A stretch of 64,000 nt of DNA from Pseudomonas sp. RIT623 (GCF_004519305.1 NZ_SOZA01000013.1:1-64000), one strand, 5' to 3'; positions 20,401 to 33,635 are shown, counted from the first letter of the stretch. Numbers and translations are program-made. The notes: a model not told the origin generated them from the sequence alone.

Positions 20401-20577
20401 ATGTACATCTATCGTTTGGTCCTGCTTCTGGTCGTGGGGATCTACCTGTTCTCCCCGGCCATCATGGACTGGTGGATCGAACCGACCGGAGCCTGGTATC
20501 GCCCTTACCTGCTCTGGCTGATCCTGATCGTCGTCACCTTCATCCTGCAGAGCCAACGAGATGCCGATGAGCTTTAG
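20401..20577 (+). CDS. cbrX: CbrX, small membrane protein overlapping cbrA
   Basis: The 58-residue protein starts MYIYRLVLLLVVGIYLFS and has two hydrophobic helices (about 4-22 and 37-49) around a WWIEPTGAWYR turn. Its end overlaps the start of cbrA by 11 bp in another frame. Known in P. putida: a small gene cbrX precedes and is coupled to cbrA, helping its expression. The arrangement here matches. The frame is too short to be called reliably by length alone; conservation of position is the argument. Confidence 0.82.
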   Translation: MYIYRLVLLLVVGIYLFSPAIMDWWIEPTGAWYRPYLLWLILIVVTFILQSQRDADEL

Positions 20578-23536
20578 CCTGACCCAGATGATCCTGATCA
20601 GCGCCGCCTACCTGCTGGTGCTGTTCGGCGTGGCCTGGATCAGCGAACGCGGGCTGATCCCGCGCGCGGTCATCCGCCACCCCCTGACCTACACCCTGTC
20701 GCTGGGCGTCTATGCCAGTGCCTGGGCCTTCTACGGCTCGGTGGGCCTGGCCTACCAGTACGGCTACGGTTTTCTCGCCTGTTACCTGGGGGTGTCGGGC
20801 GCGTTCCTGCTGGCGCCGGTGCTGCTCTACCCGATCCTCAAGATCACCCGCACCTACCAGTTGTCGTCACTGGCCGACCTGCTGGCGTTTCGTTTTCGCA
20901 GCACCTGGGCCGGCGCGTTGACCACGGTGATCATGCTGATCGGCGTGCTGCCGTTGCTGGCCTTGCAAATCCAGGCGGTGGCCGACTCCATCAGCATCCT
21001 TACCGGCGAGCCGGTCAAGGCGCGGGTGGCGTTCGCCTTCTGCGCGCTGATCATCCTGTTCACCATCTTCTTCGGCTCGCGCCATATCGCCACCCGCGAA
21101 AAACATGAGGGGCTGGTGTTCGCCATCGCCTTCGAGTCGGTGATCAAGCTGGTGGCTTTGGGCGGTATCGGCCTGTACGCGCTGTACGGCGTGTTCGGCG
21201 GCCCCCACGGCCTGGAAGTGTGGCTGCTGCAGAACCAGACGGCCCTCGCCGCCCTGCACACACCCTTGCAGGAAGGCCCATGGCGCACCCTGCTGCTGGT
21301 GTTCTTCGCCTCGGCGATCGTGATGCCGCACATGTATCACATGGCATTCACCGAAAACCTCAGCCCGCGCTCGCTGGTCAGCGCCAGCTGGGGCCTGCCG
21401 CTGTTCCTGCTGCTGATGAGCCTGGCGGTGCCACTGGTGCTGTGGGCCGGACTGCGCCTGGGCGCCAGCACCAACCCCGAGTACTTCACCCTGGGCCTGG
21501 GCATTGCCGCCAACAATGAGGCACTGGCCTTGCTGGCCTATATCGGCGGGCTGTCGGCGGCCAGCGGGCTGATCATCGTCACCACCCTGGCGCTGTCGGG
21601 CATGGCCCTGAACCACCTGGTGCTGCCGCTGTACCAGCCGCCGGCCGAGGGCAATATCTACCGCTGGCTGAAATGGACCCGTCGAGCGCTGATCGTCGCC
21701 ATCATCACCGCCGGATTCATCTTCTACCTGACCCAGAACAACCACCAGAGCCTGGCCAACCTGGGCATCGTCGCCTTCGTCGCCACCTTGCAGTTCCTGC
21801 CCGGCGTGCTATCGGTGCTGTACTGGCCGACCGCCAACCGCCGCGGTTTCATCGCCGGCCTGCTGGCGGGCACCCTGGTGTGGATGGTGACCATGCTGCT
21901 GCCGCTGCTGGGCAACCTGCAGGGCTTCTACATCCCGTTGCTGGACATGATCTATGTGCTGGACGACACCAGCTGGCACATGGCGGCCATCGCCTCGCTG
22001 GCGGCCAACGTGTTGCTGTTCACCTTGATCTCGCTGTTCACCAATGCCAGCAGCGAAGAGGTCAGCGCCGCCGAGGCGTGCGCGGTGGACAACGTGCGCC
22101 GGCCGCAACGCCGCGAACTGCACGCAGCCTCGCCCCAGGAGTTCGCTACCCAGCTGGCCAAGCCACTGGGCGCCAAGGCCGCGCAGAAGGAAGTCGAACA
22201 GGCCCTGCGCGACCTCTACCTGCCCTTCGATGAGCGCCGCCCCTACGCCCTGCGCCGTCTGCGCGACCGCATCGAGGCCAACCTCTCCGGCCTGATGGGC
22301 CCAAGCGTGGCCCAGGACATGGTCGAAACCTTCCTGCCCTACAAGTCCGGTAACGAAAACTACGTCACCGAGGACATCCACTTCATCGAAAGCCGCCTCG
22401 AGGACTATCACTCGCGCCTCACCGGCCTTGCCGCCGAGCTCGACGCCCTGCGCCGCTACCACCGCCAGACCCTGCAAGAGCTACCCATGGGGGTCTGCTC
22501 GCTGGCCAAGGACCAGGAAATCCTGATGTGGAACAAGGCCATGGAGGAGCTCACCGGGATCGCCGCCAAGCATGTGGTCGGCTCGCGCCTGGTGACCATC
22601 GCCGAACCGTGGCGCGGCCTGCTGCAGGGCTTCATCAACCTTCCCGACGAACACCTGCACAAGCAACGCCTGGCCCTCGACGGCCAACCTCGCTGGCTCA
22701 ACCTGCACAAGGCGGCCATCGACGAGCCGCTGGCCCCGGGCAACAGTGGCCTGGTGCTGCTGGTCGAGGACCTGACCGAAACCCAGGCCCTGGAAGACAA
22801 GCTGGTGCACTCCGAACGCCTGGCCAGCATCGGCCGCCTGGCCGCCGGCGTGGCCCACGAGATCGGCAACCCGATCACCGGCATCGCCTGCCTGGCGCAG
22901 AACCTGCGCGAAGAACGCGAGGGCGATGGCGAGCTGATCGAGCTGTCCAGCCAGATCCTCGAACAGACCAAGCGCGTGTCGCGCATCGTCCAGTCGCTGA
23001 TGAGCTTCGCCCACGCCGGCGGCAGCCAGCAGAACAGCGAGGAGCCGGTATGCCTGGCCGAGGTGGCGCAGGATGCCATTGGTCTGCTGGCGTTGAACCG
23101 GCGCAATTTCGAAGTACAGTTCTTCAACCTCTGCGACCCGCAACACTGGGTCGAGGGCGACCCGCAACGTCTGGCCCAGGTGCTGATCAACCTGCTTTCC
23201 AATGCCCGCGACGCCTCGCCACCCGGCAGCGCCGTGCGCGTGCGCAGCGAAAGCAGCGAGCACACCGTGGACCTGATCGTCGAGGACGAAGGCAGCGGCA
23301 TTCCGAAAAGCATCATGGACCGCCTCTTCGAACCCTTCTTCACCACCAAGGACCCGGGCGAAGGCACCGGACTGGGGCTCGCTCTGGTCTATTCCATCGT
23401 GGAAGAGCATTATGGGCAAATCACCATCGACAGCCCGGCCGACATCGAGCGCCAACGTGGTACCCGGATCCGCGTGACCCTGCCCCGGCATGTCGTAGCG
23501 ACGTCCCCTGAAATTCGCGACCGTCGAGAGAATTGA
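20567..23536 (+). CDS. cbrA: Sensor histidine kinase CbrA with SLC5-type transporter domain
   Basis: The protein has about 989 residues. The first 500 or so form a sodium/solute-symporter-like membrane domain of some 13 helices, followed by a linker, a PAS domain (about 630-740) and a HisKA core. The phospho-acceptor is near His764 in VAHEIGNP, with N box NLLSNARDA and G boxes DEGSGIP and GTGLGLAL. It senses carbon/nitrogen status and phosphorylates CbrB. I prefer ATG 20567, since ATG 20561 has no spaced ribosome site. Confidence 0.95.
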   Translation: MSFSLTQMILISAAYLLVLFGVAWISERGLIPRAVIRHPLTYTLSLGVYASAWAFYGSVGLAYQYGYGFLACYLGVSGAFLLAPVLLYPILKITRTYQLSSLADLLAFRFRSTWAGALTTVIMLIGVLPLLALQIQAVADSISILTGEPVKARVAFAFCALIILFTIFFGSRHIATREKHEGLVFAIAFESVIKLVALGGIGLYALYGVFGGPHGLEVWLLQNQTALAALHTPLQEGPWRTLLLVFFASAIVMPHMYHMAFTENLSPRSLVSASWGLPLFLLLMSLAVPLVLWAGLRLGASTNPEYFTLGLGIAANNEALALLAYIGGLSAASGLIIVTTLALSGMALNHLVLPLYQPPAEGNIYRWLKWTRRALIVAIITAGFIFYLTQNNHQSLANLGIVAFVATLQFLPGVLSVLYWPTANRRGFIAGLLAGTLVWMVTMLLPLLGNLQGFYIPLLDMIYVLDDTSWHMAAIASLAANVLLFTLISLFTNASSEEVSAAEACAVDNVRRPQRRELHAASPQEFATQLAKPLGAKAAQKEVEQALRDLYLPFDERRPYALRRLRDRIEANLSGLMGPSVAQDMVETFLPYKSGNENYVTEDIHFIESRLEDYHSRLTGLAAELDALRRYHRQTLQELPMGVCSLAKDQEILMWNKAMEELTGIAAKHVVGSRLVTIAEPWRGLLQGFINLPDEHLHKQRLALDGQPRWLNLHKAAIDEPLAPGNSGLVLLVEDLTETQALEDKLVHSERLASIGRLAAGVAHEIGNPITGIACLAQNLREEREGDGELIELSSQILEQTKRVSRIVQSLMSFAHAGGSQQNSEEPVCLAEVAQDAIGLLALNRRNFEVQFFNLCDPQHWVEGDPQRLAQVLINLLSNARDASPPGSAVRVRSESSEHTVDLIVEDEGSGIPKSIMDRLFEPFFTTKDPGEGTGLGLALVYSIVEEHYGQITIDSPADIERQRGTRIRVTLPRHVVATSPEIRDRREN

Positions 23537-23540
23537 ATCA

Positions 23541-24980
23541 ATGCCGCACATTCTGATCGTCGAAGACGAAACCATCATCCGTTCGGCCCTGCGCCGCCTG
23601 CTCGAACGCAACCAGTACCAGGTCAGCGAAGCCGGCTCGGTGCAGGAAGCCCAGGAACGCTTCAGCATTGCCACCTTCGACCTGATCGTCAGTGACCTGC
23701 GCCTGCCAGGCGCCCCGGGCACCGAGCTGATCAAGCTCGGCCAGGGCACCCCGGTGCTGATCATGACCAGCTACGCCAGCCTGCGCTCGGCGGTGGACTC
23801 GATGAAAATGGGCGCGGTGGACTACATCGCCAAGCCGTTCGACCACGACGAGATGCTCCAGGCCGTCGCGCGCATCCTGCGCGATCGCCAGAACGCACCG
23901 GCCGCGGCGCCCGCCAGCGAAGCGCGAACCACCAATGGCAAGGCTGGCGCCGACAAACCGGCCGCGGCCAACGGCGAAATCGGCATCATCGGCTCCTGCG
24001 CACCAATGCAGGACCTGTTCGTGAAGATCCGCAAGGTCGCGCCCACCGACTCCAATGTGCTGATCCAGGGCGAGTCGGGCACCGGCAAGGAACTGGTCGC
24101 CCGCGCCCTGCACAACCTGTCGCGCCGGGCCAAGGCGCCGATGATCTCGGTGAACTGCGCGGCGATCCCGGAGACCCTGATCGAGTCCGAACTGTTCGGC
24201 CACGAAAAAGGCGCATTCACCGGCGCCAGCGCCGGGCGTGCCGGCCTGGTAGAAGCCGCCGATGGCGGTACGCTGTTCCTCGACGAAATCGGCGAACTGC
24301 CGTTGGAAGCCCAGGCCCGCCTGCTGCGCGTACTGCAGGAAGGCGAGATCCGCCGGGTCGGCTCGGTACAGTCGCAAAAGGTCGATGTGCGCCTGATCGC
24401 CGCGACCCACCGCGACCTGAAGAACCTGGCCAAGGCCGGACAGTTCCGTGAAGACCTCTACTACCGCCTGCACGTGATCGCCCTGAAGCTGCCAGCCCTG
24501 CGCGAGCGCGGCAGCGACGTCAACGAAATTGCCAACGCCTTCCTCGCGCGCCAGAGCGCGCGGGTCGGCCGCGACGACCTGCACTTCTCCAGCGAGGCCG
24601 AGCAAGCCATCCGCCACTACAGCTGGCCGGGTAACGTGCGCGAGCTGGAAAACGCCGTGGAGCGCGCGGTGATTCTCAGCGAGAGCGCGGAAATTTCCGC
24701 CGACCTGCTGGGCATCGACATCGAGCTGAGCGACCTGGACGACGACGTGCTCGACAGCTTGCCGGCGCTGGTGGGCAACGGTGCCAGCAGCGCCAGCCAC
24801 GAACCGACCGAGGACCTGTCGCTGGAAGACTACTTCCAGCACTTCGTGCTCGAACACCAGGACCACATGACCGAGACCGAGCTGGCGCGCAAGCTGGGGG
24901 TCAGCCGCAAGTGCCTGTGGGAGCGCCGCCAGCGCCTGGGCATCCCGCGGCGCAAGAGCAACGCCACCAGCGACAACTGA
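23541..24980 (+). CDS. cbrB: Response regulator CbrB, sigma-54 activator of the NtrC family
   Basis: The 479-residue protein has a receiver domain with phospho-acceptor Asp52 (VSDLRLPG) and Lys98. The AAA+ domain carries Walker A GESGTGKE (177-184) and the sigma-54-contact loop GAFTGA (224-229). A Fis-type helix-turn-helix ([17 protein letters not shown]) ends the protein. With CbrA it controls use of amino acids and other carbon sources, largely by driving crcZ directly downstream. It starts four bases after the cbrA stop. Confidence 0.96.
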   Translation: MPHILIVEDETIIRSALRRLLERNQYQVSEAGSVQEAQERFSIATFDLIVSDLRLPGAPGTELIKLGQGTPVLIMTSYASLRSAVDSMKMGAVDYIAKPFDHDEMLQAVARILRDRQNAPAAAPASEARTTNGKAGADKPAAANGEIGIIGSCAPMQDLFVKIRKVAPTDSNVLIQGESGTGKELVARALHNLSRRAKAPMISVNCAAIPETLIESELFGHEKGAFTGASAGRAGLVEAADGGTLFLDEIGELPLEAQARLLRVLQEGEIRRVGSVQSQKVDVRLIAATHRDLKNLAKAGQFREDLYYRLHVIALKLPALRERGSDVNEIANAFLARQSARVGRDDLHFSSEAEQAIRHYSWPGNVRELENAVERAVILSESAEISADLLGIDIELSDLDDDVLDSLPALVGNGASSASHEPTEDLSLEDYFQHFVLEHQDHMTETELARKLGVSRKCLWERRQRLGIPRRKSNATSDN

Positions 24981-24998
24981 TTCTGCGTAATGCATCGC

Positions 24999-25084
24999 GG
25001 GCGATGCGGCGACCCGACATGCCCGCTCCCACGTACTCGGCAAGGGTGACGTGGGAGCGGGCTGCTCGGGTCGACGCGTCGCCC
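24999..25084. repeat. Long imperfect inverted repeat after cbrB
   Basis: Two arms of about 36 nt face each other around a 14-nt centre, with a perfect inner 14 bp (GCCCGCTCCCACGT/ACGTGGGAGCGGGC) and an imperfect outer part. There is no T tail, so it looks more like a REP pair of a divergent type than a normal terminator, though it could stop cbrB transcription. Confidence 0.65.
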
Positions 25085-25100
25085 GCGCTGCGTTTGTGCG

Positions 25101-25173
25101 GTAACACATCAGCCTTTGCGCAAATCTGTTACCCAAGCTGTCAGACGTAACAGTTCCCGAGGCGTACGGTAAC
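25101..25173 (+). promoter_or_regulatory. Upstream activating region with CbrB-type sites
   Basis: TGTTAC (25127-25132) and GTAACA (25147-25152) face each other with a 14-bp spacer, flanked by further half-sites GTAACA (25101) and GGTAAC (25168). This matches the palindromic spaced sites described for CbrB at crcZ promoters and sits about 80-150 bp upstream of the sigma-54 promoter. Confidence 0.75.
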
Positions 25174-25249
25174 GAAATTTCTACATTTGCCCGCGCCCCA
25201 ACCCAGCCAGAATCGGCGAAAGCCCCGGTTTCATTGGGTTTTCAAAAGT

Positions 25250-25264
25250 TGGCACGGCATCTGC
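25250..25264 (+). promoter_or_regulatory. Sigma-54 (RpoN) promoter of crcZ
   Basis: TGGCAC-N5-CTGC has the GG and GC dinucleotides exactly spaced for a -24/-12 element (25251-25252 and 25263-25264). Start of transcription is expected near 25275. Confidence 0.88.
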
Positions 25265-25274
25265 TATATCTCTG

Positions 25275-25648
25275 GTACAAGAACAATAACAAGCACTGCA
25301 ACTCAGAATAAGAACAAGACGAAACGGCTCACGCACAATAAAAACAAGACGGCGGAGGCGCAGCTAACTGATTCTTTTGGAGAGGCGTTGTGTTTGGGGT
25401 TTGCCCCACGATCAGGCAGAGAACAACAAAAACTGCACTTAAAAGCAGCACCTGAACTGATTGGACCGCAAGGTCAGCATCAACTCGGCGACCAAAGCAA
25501 TCCGTTTGCTCTTCACCCCTGGTTTGGGGGTCGTCCATACGCTTCAGGCGTCGTGGACAGGGCACTCAACAAAAACAAGAAGCCCGACAAAAAAATAATA
25601 AGAGCACGCAACGACTTGATGGGGAGCTTAGGCTCCCCATGTCGTTTC
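25275..25648 (+). ncRNA. crcZ: CrcZ small RNA, Hfq/Crc-sequestering decoy
   Basis: From the sigma-54 promoter to a hairpin terminator (ATGGGGAGC/GCTCCCCAT at 25619-25640) runs a transcript of about 374 nt with no supported protein. It holds six A-rich motifs of the AANAANAA type, near 25281, 25305, 25336, 25420, 25567 and 25586, the signature that binds Hfq with Crc. Made when carbon is poor, it titrates Hfq/Crc and lifts catabolite repression. The 5' end is estimated. The gap to pcnB (25649-25771) shows nothing else clear. Confidence 0.93.
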
Positions 25649-25771
25649 TCCCTTCTGCATCGCCTCTTGGCATAGCGCCTACACCATTCCCCGAGTAAAT
25701 GCTAGAATCCCCGCCCATCATGCGGCCATTCTCCTATCCTTGGCCGAACATTCCTTCAAACAGTGCATCCC

Positions 25772-27166
25772 ATGCTGAAGAAGCTGTTCCAGTCGTTCCG
25801 CCCGCCCGTTCGTGGCCAGCACCACAGGCGCACCACGCCTGAAGTGATCAACAAGAGCCAGCACTCGCTGCAACGCAGCCAGTTCAGCCGTCATGCCGTG
25901 GGCATCGTCGAGCGCCTACAGTCGGCCGGTTACCAGGCCTACCTGGTCGGCGGCTGCGTGCGCGACCTGTTGCTAGGCATCACCCCCAAGGACTTCGACG
26001 TCGCCACCAGCGCCACGCCCGAACAGGTCCGCGCGGAGTTCCGCAACGCCCGAATCATTGGCCGGCGCTTCAAGCTGGTCCATATTCATTTCGGTCGCGA
26101 GATCATCGAGGTCGCCACCTTCCGTGCCCCGCACTCCGATGAAGACCAGGCCGACAGCCACCGCTCGTCGCACAATGCCAGCGGTCGGATCCTGCGCGAT
26201 AACGTCTACGGCACCCTGGAAGAAGACGCGCAACGCCGCGACTTCACCATCAACGCCCTGTACTACGACCCGGTCAGCGAGCGCATTCTCGACTACGCCA
26301 ACGGTGTCCACGACATCCGCAACCGCTTGTTGCGACTGATCGGCGACCCGACCCAGCGCTACCAGGAAGACCCGGTGCGCATGCTGCGGGCCGTGCGCTT
26401 CGCCGCCAAGCTGGACTTCGGCATCGAGAAGCACACCGTGCAGCCGATCCGCCAGCTGGCGCCGATGCTGCGCGACATCCCGCCGGCGCGGCTGTTCGAA
26501 GAGAGCCTGAAGCTGTTCCTCAACGGCCAGGGCGCGATCACCTTCGAGATGCTGGTCGACCTGGAACTGTTCGAGCCGCTGTTCCCGGCCAGCAGCCACG
26601 CCCTGGAAGAGCGCCCGACCTACACCCATACCCTGATCAGCCAGGCCCTGAGCAACACCGACCTGCGCGTCAAGCAGGGCAAGCCGGTGACCCCGGCCTT
26701 CCTGTTCGCCGCCTTGCTGTGGCCGGCCCTGCCGGGCCGCGTGCTGCACCTGCAGAGCCAGGGCGTACCGCCGATCCCGGCCATGAACGGCGCGGCTCAC
26801 GACCTGATCGCCGAACAGTGCCAACGCATCGCCATCCCCAAGCGCTTCACCCTGCCGATCCGCGAGATCTGGGACATGCAGGAGCGCTTGCCGCGGCGCA
26901 GCGGCAAGCGCGCCGACGTGATGCTGGACAACCCGCGCTTCCGCGCCGGCTACGATTTCCTGTTGCTGCGTGAAAGCGCCGGCGAGCAAACCGACGGCCT
27001 GGGCCAATGGTGGACCGACTACCAGGATGCCAACGACAGCCAGCGCCGCGACATGATCCGCGAGCTGGGCAGCCGCGACGATGGCGCCAGCAGCAGTGCC
27101 GGCCCGCGCAAACGCAAACGCAGCGGTAGCAAGCGCAAGCGTGAAGACGACCAGGCGTGGGATTGA
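25772..27166 (+). CDS. pcnB: Poly(A) polymerase I
   Basis: The 464-residue protein has the nucleotidyltransferase motif LVGGCVRDLLLG with catalytic DFD at about 74-76, the RRDFTINAL motif and RNA-binding helices. A very basic tail (RKRKRSGSKRKR) closes the protein. It adds 3' poly(A) to RNAs and promotes their decay. I chose ATG 25772; GTG 25763 is also open and neither has a strong ribosome site. Confidence 0.95.
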   Translation: MLKKLFQSFRPPVRGQHHRRTTPEVINKSQHSLQRSQFSRHAVGIVERLQSAGYQAYLVGGCVRDLLLGITPKDFDVATSATPEQVRAEFRNARIIGRRFKLVHIHFGREIIEVATFRAPHSDEDQADSHRSSHNASGRILRDNVYGTLEEDAQRRDFTINALYYDPVSERILDYANGVHDIRNRLLRLIGDPTQRYQEDPVRMLRAVRFAAKLDFGIEKHTVQPIRQLAPMLRDIPPARLFEESLKLFLNGQGAITFEMLVDLELFEPLFPASSHALEERPTYTHTLISQALSNTDLRVKQGKPVTPAFLFAALLWPALPGRVLHLQSQGVPPIPAMNGAAHDLIAEQCQRIAIPKRFTLPIREIWDMQERLPRRSGKRADVMLDNPRFRAGYDFLLLRESAGEQTDGLGQWWTDYQDANDSQRRDMIRELGSRDDGASSSAGPRKRKRSGSKRKREDDQAWD

Positions 27167-27168
27167 GC

Positions 27169-27648
27169 ATGACCCTCCGCGCCTTCATCGGCCTGGGCAG
27201 TAACCTCGACGAGCCTGCCGAGCAACTGCGCAGCGCCCTGCAGGCCCTCGACCTGATCGCCGACACCCGCCTGGCGGCGGCCTCGGCGCTGTACACCAGC
27301 GACTCGCTGCTGCCCGGCCAGCCACGCTACACCAATGCCGTGGCGGCCATCGACACGGCGCTGGCGCCGCTGGCGCTGCTGGACGCCTTGCAAGGCATCG
27401 AGAACGACCAGGGCCGCGTGCGCCAGGAACGCTGGGGGCCGCGCACACTGGACCTCGACATGCTGCTGTTCGGTGATCAGGTCATCGACGTGCCACGCCT
27501 GAAAGTGCCCCACTACCACATGCAGGCCCGCCCCTTCGTGCTCTACCCGCTGGCCGAGCTGGTACCGGCTGACTTCCGTCTCGCCGACGGACGCAGCCTC
27601 GCGCAATTGCTTCAGGATTGCCCGTTCGTCGGCCTGGAACGCCTGTAA
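27169..27648 (+). CDS. folK: 2-amino-4-hydroxy-6-hydroxymethyldihydropteridine pyrophosphokinase
   Basis: The 159-residue protein shows the HPPK signature GLGSNL at the N-terminus, RVRQERWGPRTLDLDML with the metal-binding Asp pair, and VPHYHMQARPFVLYPL. It transfers pyrophosphate to the pterin in folate synthesis, one step before FolP, which is encoded at 52.8 kb. ATG 27169 is two bases after the pcnB stop. Confidence 0.95.
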   Translation: MTLRAFIGLGSNLDEPAEQLRSALQALDLIADTRLAAASALYTSDSLLPGQPRYTNAVAAIDTALAPLALLDALQGIENDQGRVRQERWGPRTLDLDMLLFGDQVIDVPRLKVPHYHMQARPFVLYPLAELVPADFRLADGRSLAQLLQDCPFVGLERL

Positions 27649-27898
27649 TTCGGGCGTTCCAGACGGCGGTAACGCCAGTGTCACCCTGACCGTAACAATG
27701 CGGTAACACCGCTGGTTGACTTCCCTTACCTCGCTCACGACTATAGGCGTCCCGCGGCGCCACTCTGCCGCAATCACCCATTTAGGCCCGGACCGAGCTG
27801 TGCCCGAACATCACCAACGATGATGTGCCGCTCCGGAAGATGAATACACGCGTTGTACGCAGTTGTCTTTCACAGCGCCTGAACGAGGATGCCCCTAC

Positions 27899-28699
27899 AT
27901 GCCTGAAGTAACCCTGACCACCCTGAACGGCCTCAAGGCCAAGGGTGAAAAAATCACCATGCTGACCTGCTACGACGCGACCTTCGCCAAGGCTGCGAGC
28001 GATGCGGGTGTCGAAGTCCTGCTGGTCGGCGACTCCCTGGGCATGGTCCTGCAGGGCCATGACAGCACCCTGCCCGTCAGCAACGACGACATGGCCTACC
28101 ACACCGCTTGCGTAAAGCGCGGCAACAGCGGTGCGCTAATCCTCACCGACCTGCCGTTCATGGCCCACGCCACCCCTGAGCTGGCCTTCGCCAACGCCGC
28201 CCAGCTGATGCGCGCCGGCGCCCACATGGTCAAGATCGAAGGTGCCGCCTGGCTGGGCGAGACCATCCGCCTGCTGGCCGAACGCGGCGTGCCGGTGTGC
28301 GCGCACATGGGCCTGACCCCGCAGACCGTCAACGTGCTCGGTGGCTACAAGGTCCAAGGCCGCCAGGAAGCCCAGGCGCGGCAGATGCGCGCCGACGCCA
28401 TTGCCCTGGAACAGGCAGGCGCCGCCATGCTGCTGCTCGAGTGCGTGCCCAGCGAACTGGCCGCGGAAATCACCCAGGCGGTGAGCATTCCGGTGATCGG
28501 CATCGGCGCCGGCAGCGCCACCGATGGCCAGGTACTGGTGCTGCACGACATGCTCGGGTTGTCGCTGAGCGGCCGCGTGCCGAAGTTCGTGAAGAACTTC
28601 ATGGCCGGCCAGCCCGATATCCAGAGCGCCCTGGCCGCCTACGTACAGGCAGTCAAGGACGTCAGCTTCCCCGGTAGCGAACATGGGTTCAGCGCATGA
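27899..28699 (+). CDS. panB: 3-methyl-2-oxobutanoate hydroxymethyltransferase
   Basis: The 266-residue enzyme has the TIM-barrel signature [11 protein letters not shown], the metal ligand Asp45 in VGDSLGM, and KIEGAAW. It makes ketopantoate from the valine precursor 2-ketoisovalerate and methylene-THF. The stop overlaps the panC start by four bases (ATGA). The 250-bp gap upstream contains repeated GGTAAC-like words but no promoter I can support. Confidence 0.97.
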   Translation: MPEVTLTTLNGLKAKGEKITMLTCYDATFAKAASDAGVEVLLVGDSLGMVLQGHDSTLPVSNDDMAYHTACVKRGNSGALILTDLPFMAHATPELAFANAAQLMRAGAHMVKIEGAAWLGETIRLLAERGVPVCAHMGLTPQTVNVLGGYKVQGRQEAQARQMRADAIALEQAGAAMLLLECVPSELAAEITQAVSIPVIGIGAGSATDGQVLVLHDMLGLSLSGRVPKFVKNFMAGQPDIQSALAAYVQAVKDVSFPGSEHGFSA

Positions 28700-29559
28700 A
28701 TACCGTCAAGACCGTTCGTGAACTGCGCGCCGCCGTGGCGCGTGCCCGTGGCGAAGGCAAGCGCATCGGCTTCGTGCCGACCATGGGCAACCTGCACAGC
28801 GGCCATGCCGCCCTGGTGACCAAGGCGGCACAGCGCGCCGACTTCGTGGTCGCCAGCATCTTCGTCAACCCGCTGCAGTTCGGCGCGGGCGAGGATCTGG
28901 ACAAGTACCCGCGCACCCTCGCCGCCGACCAGGAAAAACTGCTCCAGGCCGGCTGCCACCTGCTGTTCGCCCCCACCGTCGAGGAGATGTACCCCGACGG
29001 CATGACCGTGCAAACCCGGGTCAGCGTGCCGCAGCTGTCCGAAGGCCTGTGCGGCGCCAGCCGCCCGGGGCACTTCGAGGGCGTGGCGACGGTGGTCAAC
29101 AAGTTGTTCAACATGGTCCAGCCAGACCTCGCCGTATTCGGCGAAAAGGACTACCAGCAACTGGCGGTGATCCGCGCCATGGTGCGCGACCTGAACATGC
29201 CGATCCAGATCATCGGCGAGCCGACCGTGCGCGCCGAGGATGGCCTGGCGCTGTCGTCGCGCAATGGCTACCTGAGTGCCGAGCAACGCACCGCCGCGCC
29301 AGCGCTGTACCGGGTCCTGAGCGGCATGGCCGAGGCGATTCGCCGTGGCCAGCGCGATTTCCCGGCGCTGGTCGCCGAGGGCCAGGCGCAGCTCGAAGCG
29401 GCGGGCTTTGGCAAGGACTACCTTGAAGTGCGGCATGCCGTGACACTGCGCCCGGCGCAGGCGGATGACCGTGACCTGGTGGTGATCGCCGCGGCCTACA
29501 TGGGTAACACCCGGCTGATCGACAACTTGTATCTGCACCTCGAAGCACAGACTGCCTAG
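28696..29559 (+). CDS. panC: Pantothenate synthetase
   Basis: The 287-residue protein has the HIGH-type site [10 protein letters not shown] (28-37), FVNPLQFG, the ATP-binding GEKDYQQL and the KMSKS-like ALSSRNGYL. It joins pantoate and beta-alanine with ATP to give pantothenate. It is translationally coupled to panB. Confidence 0.97.
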   Translation: MNTVKTVRELRAAVARARGEGKRIGFVPTMGNLHSGHAALVTKAAQRADFVVASIFVNPLQFGAGEDLDKYPRTLAADQEKLLQAGCHLLFAPTVEEMYPDGMTVQTRVSVPQLSEGLCGASRPGHFEGVATVVNKLFNMVQPDLAVFGEKDYQQLAVIRAMVRDLNMPIQIIGEPTVRAEDGLALSSRNGYLSAEQRTAAPALYRVLSGMAEAIRRGQRDFPALVAEGQAQLEAAGFGKDYLEVRHAVTLRPAQADDRDLVVIAAAYMGNTRLIDNLYLHLEAQTA

Positions 29560-29570
29560 CTCGACTCGTG

Positions 29571-29609
29571 TGTGAGCGGCCCTTTCGCGACACAAGGCCG
29601 CTCCCACAG
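29571..29609. repeat. Single REP element
   Basis: TGTGAGCGGCC and GGCCGCTCCCACA flank CTTTCGCGACACAA just after panC. It resembles the other REP copies but is a single unit with a shortened left arm. Confidence 0.7.
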
Positions 29610-29751
29610 AGTGAGTGCCCCCACAAAATTTCATCCCGCACCCTGCCCTACCCCATTCCCGGTTTCCGGCCAATGCCTATAATGAGCAGCTTGCAACTGG
29701 CAACGAATGCCAGTGTCATAGCCTGACCATGCACCAAGGAAACCACCCGCA

Positions 29752-31416
29752 ATGGCGTATTACCGTAACCCCCACGATGTGACGGCACTGCCCGCCTGGC
29801 AGGCGCTTCAACAGCACCGCGACGCCATGCAGGGCTTCAGCATGCGCGAAGCCTTCGCCACCGACGGCAAGCGCTTCGAGCAGTTCTCCTTGAGCAGCTG
29901 CGGACTGTTTCTCGACTACTCGAAAAACCTGATTACCGCGCAGACCCGCGACCTGCTGGTGAACCTGGCCAAGGAAGTCGACCTGGAAGCGGCCATCCAG
30001 GCGATGTTCAACGGCGAGATCATCAACGCCTCCGAAGGCCGCCCGGTGCTGCACACCGCCCTGCGCCGTCCGGTTGGCGACAAACTCAGCGTCAATGGCG
30101 TCAACGTGATGCCCGACGTGCACAAGGTGCTCAACCAGATCACCGAACTGGTCGGGCGCATCCATGACGGCCTGTGGCGCGGCTATAGCGAAAAGCCGAT
30201 CACCGACGTGGTCAACATCGGCATCGGCGGCTCGTTCCTCGGCCCGGAGCTGGTGTCCGAAGCCCTGCTGCCCTACGCCCAGCGCGGCGTGCGCTGCCAC
30301 TACCTGGCCAACATCGACGGCAGCGAATTCCATGAGCTGTCGGCCAAGCTGCGCGCCGAAACCACCCTGTTCATCGTCTCTTCGAAGTCGTTCAACACCC
30401 TGGAAACCCTGAAGAACGCCCAGGCTGCACGCACCTGGTACCTGGCCCAAGGCGGCTCGGAAGCCGAGCTGTACCGCCACTTCATCGCAGTTTCGAGCAA
30501 CAAGGCCGCCGCCGTGGCCTTCGGTATTCGCGAAGAGAACATCTTCCCGATGTGGGACTGGGTCGGTGGGCGCTACTCGCTGTGGTCGGCAATCGGCCTG
30601 CCGATCGCCCTGGCCATCGGCACTGCCAACTTCAAGGAGCTGCTGTCCGGTGCCTACACCATGGACCAGCACTTCCAGACCGCGCCGTTCGAGAAGAACA
30701 TGCCGGTGCTGCTGGCCCTGCTGGGCGTGTGGTACGGCAACTTCTGGGGCGCGCGCAGCCACGCGATCCTGCCGTATGACCACTACCTGCGCAACATCAC
30801 CAAGCACCTGCAGCAGTTGGACATGGAATCCAACGGCAAGAGCGTGCTGACCGACGGCACCCCGGTGAAGACCGATACCGGCCCGGTAATCTGGGGCGGC
30901 GTCGGCTGCAATGGCCAGCATGCCTACCACCAGTTGCTGCACCAGGGCACCCAGCTGATCCCGGCTGACTTCATCGTGCCGGTGGTGAGCTTCAACCCAG
31001 TCGCCGACCACCACCAGTGGCTGTATGCCAACTGCCTGTCGCAGAGCCAGGCGCTGATGCTCGGCAAGACCCTCGCGGAAGCCGAGGCCGAACTGCGCGC
31101 CAAGGGCCTGAACGAGGCCGATATCGCCAAGCTGGCGCCGCACAAGGTGATCCCGGGCAACCGCCCGAGCAACACCCTGGTGGTCGAGCGCATCAGCCCT
31201 CGCCGCCTCGGCGCGCTGGTGGCGATGTATGAGCACAAGGTGTTCGTGCAGAGCGTGGTCTGGGGCATCAACGCCTTCGACCAGTGGGGCGTGGAACTGG
31301 GCAAGGAGCTGGGCAAGGGCGTGTATCAGCGCCTGGTCGGCGCTCAGGAAGACAGCGCCGAGGATGGCTCGACCCAGGGCCTGATCAACTACTTCCGCGG
31401 CCGTCACCGCGGCTGA
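29752..31416 (+). CDS. pgi: Glucose-6-phosphate isomerase
   Basis: The 554-residue enzyme carries the phosphate-binding [13 protein letters not shown], the family signatures [14 protein letters not shown] and, near the end, [13 protein letters not shown] with the catalytic Lys. His in [12 protein letters not shown] and Glu in MESNGK complete the site. It interconverts glucose-6-phosphate and fructose-6-phosphate. It follows panBC but is separated by 192 bp. Confidence 0.97.
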   Translation: MAYYRNPHDVTALPAWQALQQHRDAMQGFSMREAFATDGKRFEQFSLSSCGLFLDYSKNLITAQTRDLLVNLAKEVDLEAAIQAMFNGEIINASEGRPVLHTALRRPVGDKLSVNGVNVMPDVHKVLNQITELVGRIHDGLWRGYSEKPITDVVNIGIGGSFLGPELVSEALLPYAQRGVRCHYLANIDGSEFHELSAKLRAETTLFIVSSKSFNTLETLKNAQAARTWYLAQGGSEAELYRHFIAVSSNKAAAVAFGIREENIFPMWDWVGGRYSLWSAIGLPIALAIGTANFKELLSGAYTMDQHFQTAPFEKNMPVLLALLGVWYGNFWGARSHAILPYDHYLRNITKHLQQLDMESNGKSVLTDGTPVKTDTGPVIWGGVGCNGQHAYHQLLHQGTQLIPADFIVPVVSFNPVADHHQWLYANCLSQSQALMLGKTLAEAEAELRAKGLNEADIAKLAPHKVIPGNRPSNTLVVERISPRRLGALVAMYEHKVFVQSVVWGINAFDQWGVELGKELGKGVYQRLVGAQEDSAEDGSTQGLINYFRGRHRG

Positions 31417-31436
31417 CGCCAGACAGCCGCTCTGTC

Positions 31437-31553
31437 TGTAGGAGCGGCCTTGTGCCGCGAAAGGGCCGCACCGCGGCCCCAGGATTTCAACAATAAAGCC
31501 TTGATTGCTGGGGCCGCTTTGCGGCCCTTTCGCGGCGCAAGGCCGCTCCTACA
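31437..31553. repeat. Paired inverted REP elements (REPIN)
   Basis: TGTAGGAGCGGCCTTGTG and its inverse CAAGGCCGCTCCTACA lie at the two ends, with GC-rich inner arms (GGGCCGCACCGCGGCCCC and its partner). It separates pgi from acs. Confidence 0.88.
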
Positions 31554-31651
31554 CAGACGGCGTTTCCCCCAGGGAGCACCCCCACCTTCTACACTGTCCA
31601 TCGAATAGCCGTTGCAGTCCCTCGCCCCTAACAAGAGCAGGACCACCCGCC

Positions 31652-33586
<1,935 letters not shown>

Positions 33587-33635
33587 GGCCCTCGGGGCGG
33601 CCACCGCCGCCCCGATCATCCTTTACCGCATTGAC

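Noticed and set aside
25187..25675. Plus-strand open frame of 162 codons through crcZ
   Set aside because: The region has a sigma-54 promoter, A-rich motifs and a terminator typical of CrcZ, and the predicted protein has no motif or ribosome site.
27649..27898. Promoter TTGACT with TATAGG upstream of panB
   Set aside because: The spacer is 20 bp, too long, and the alternative -10 at 17 bp matches at only three positions.
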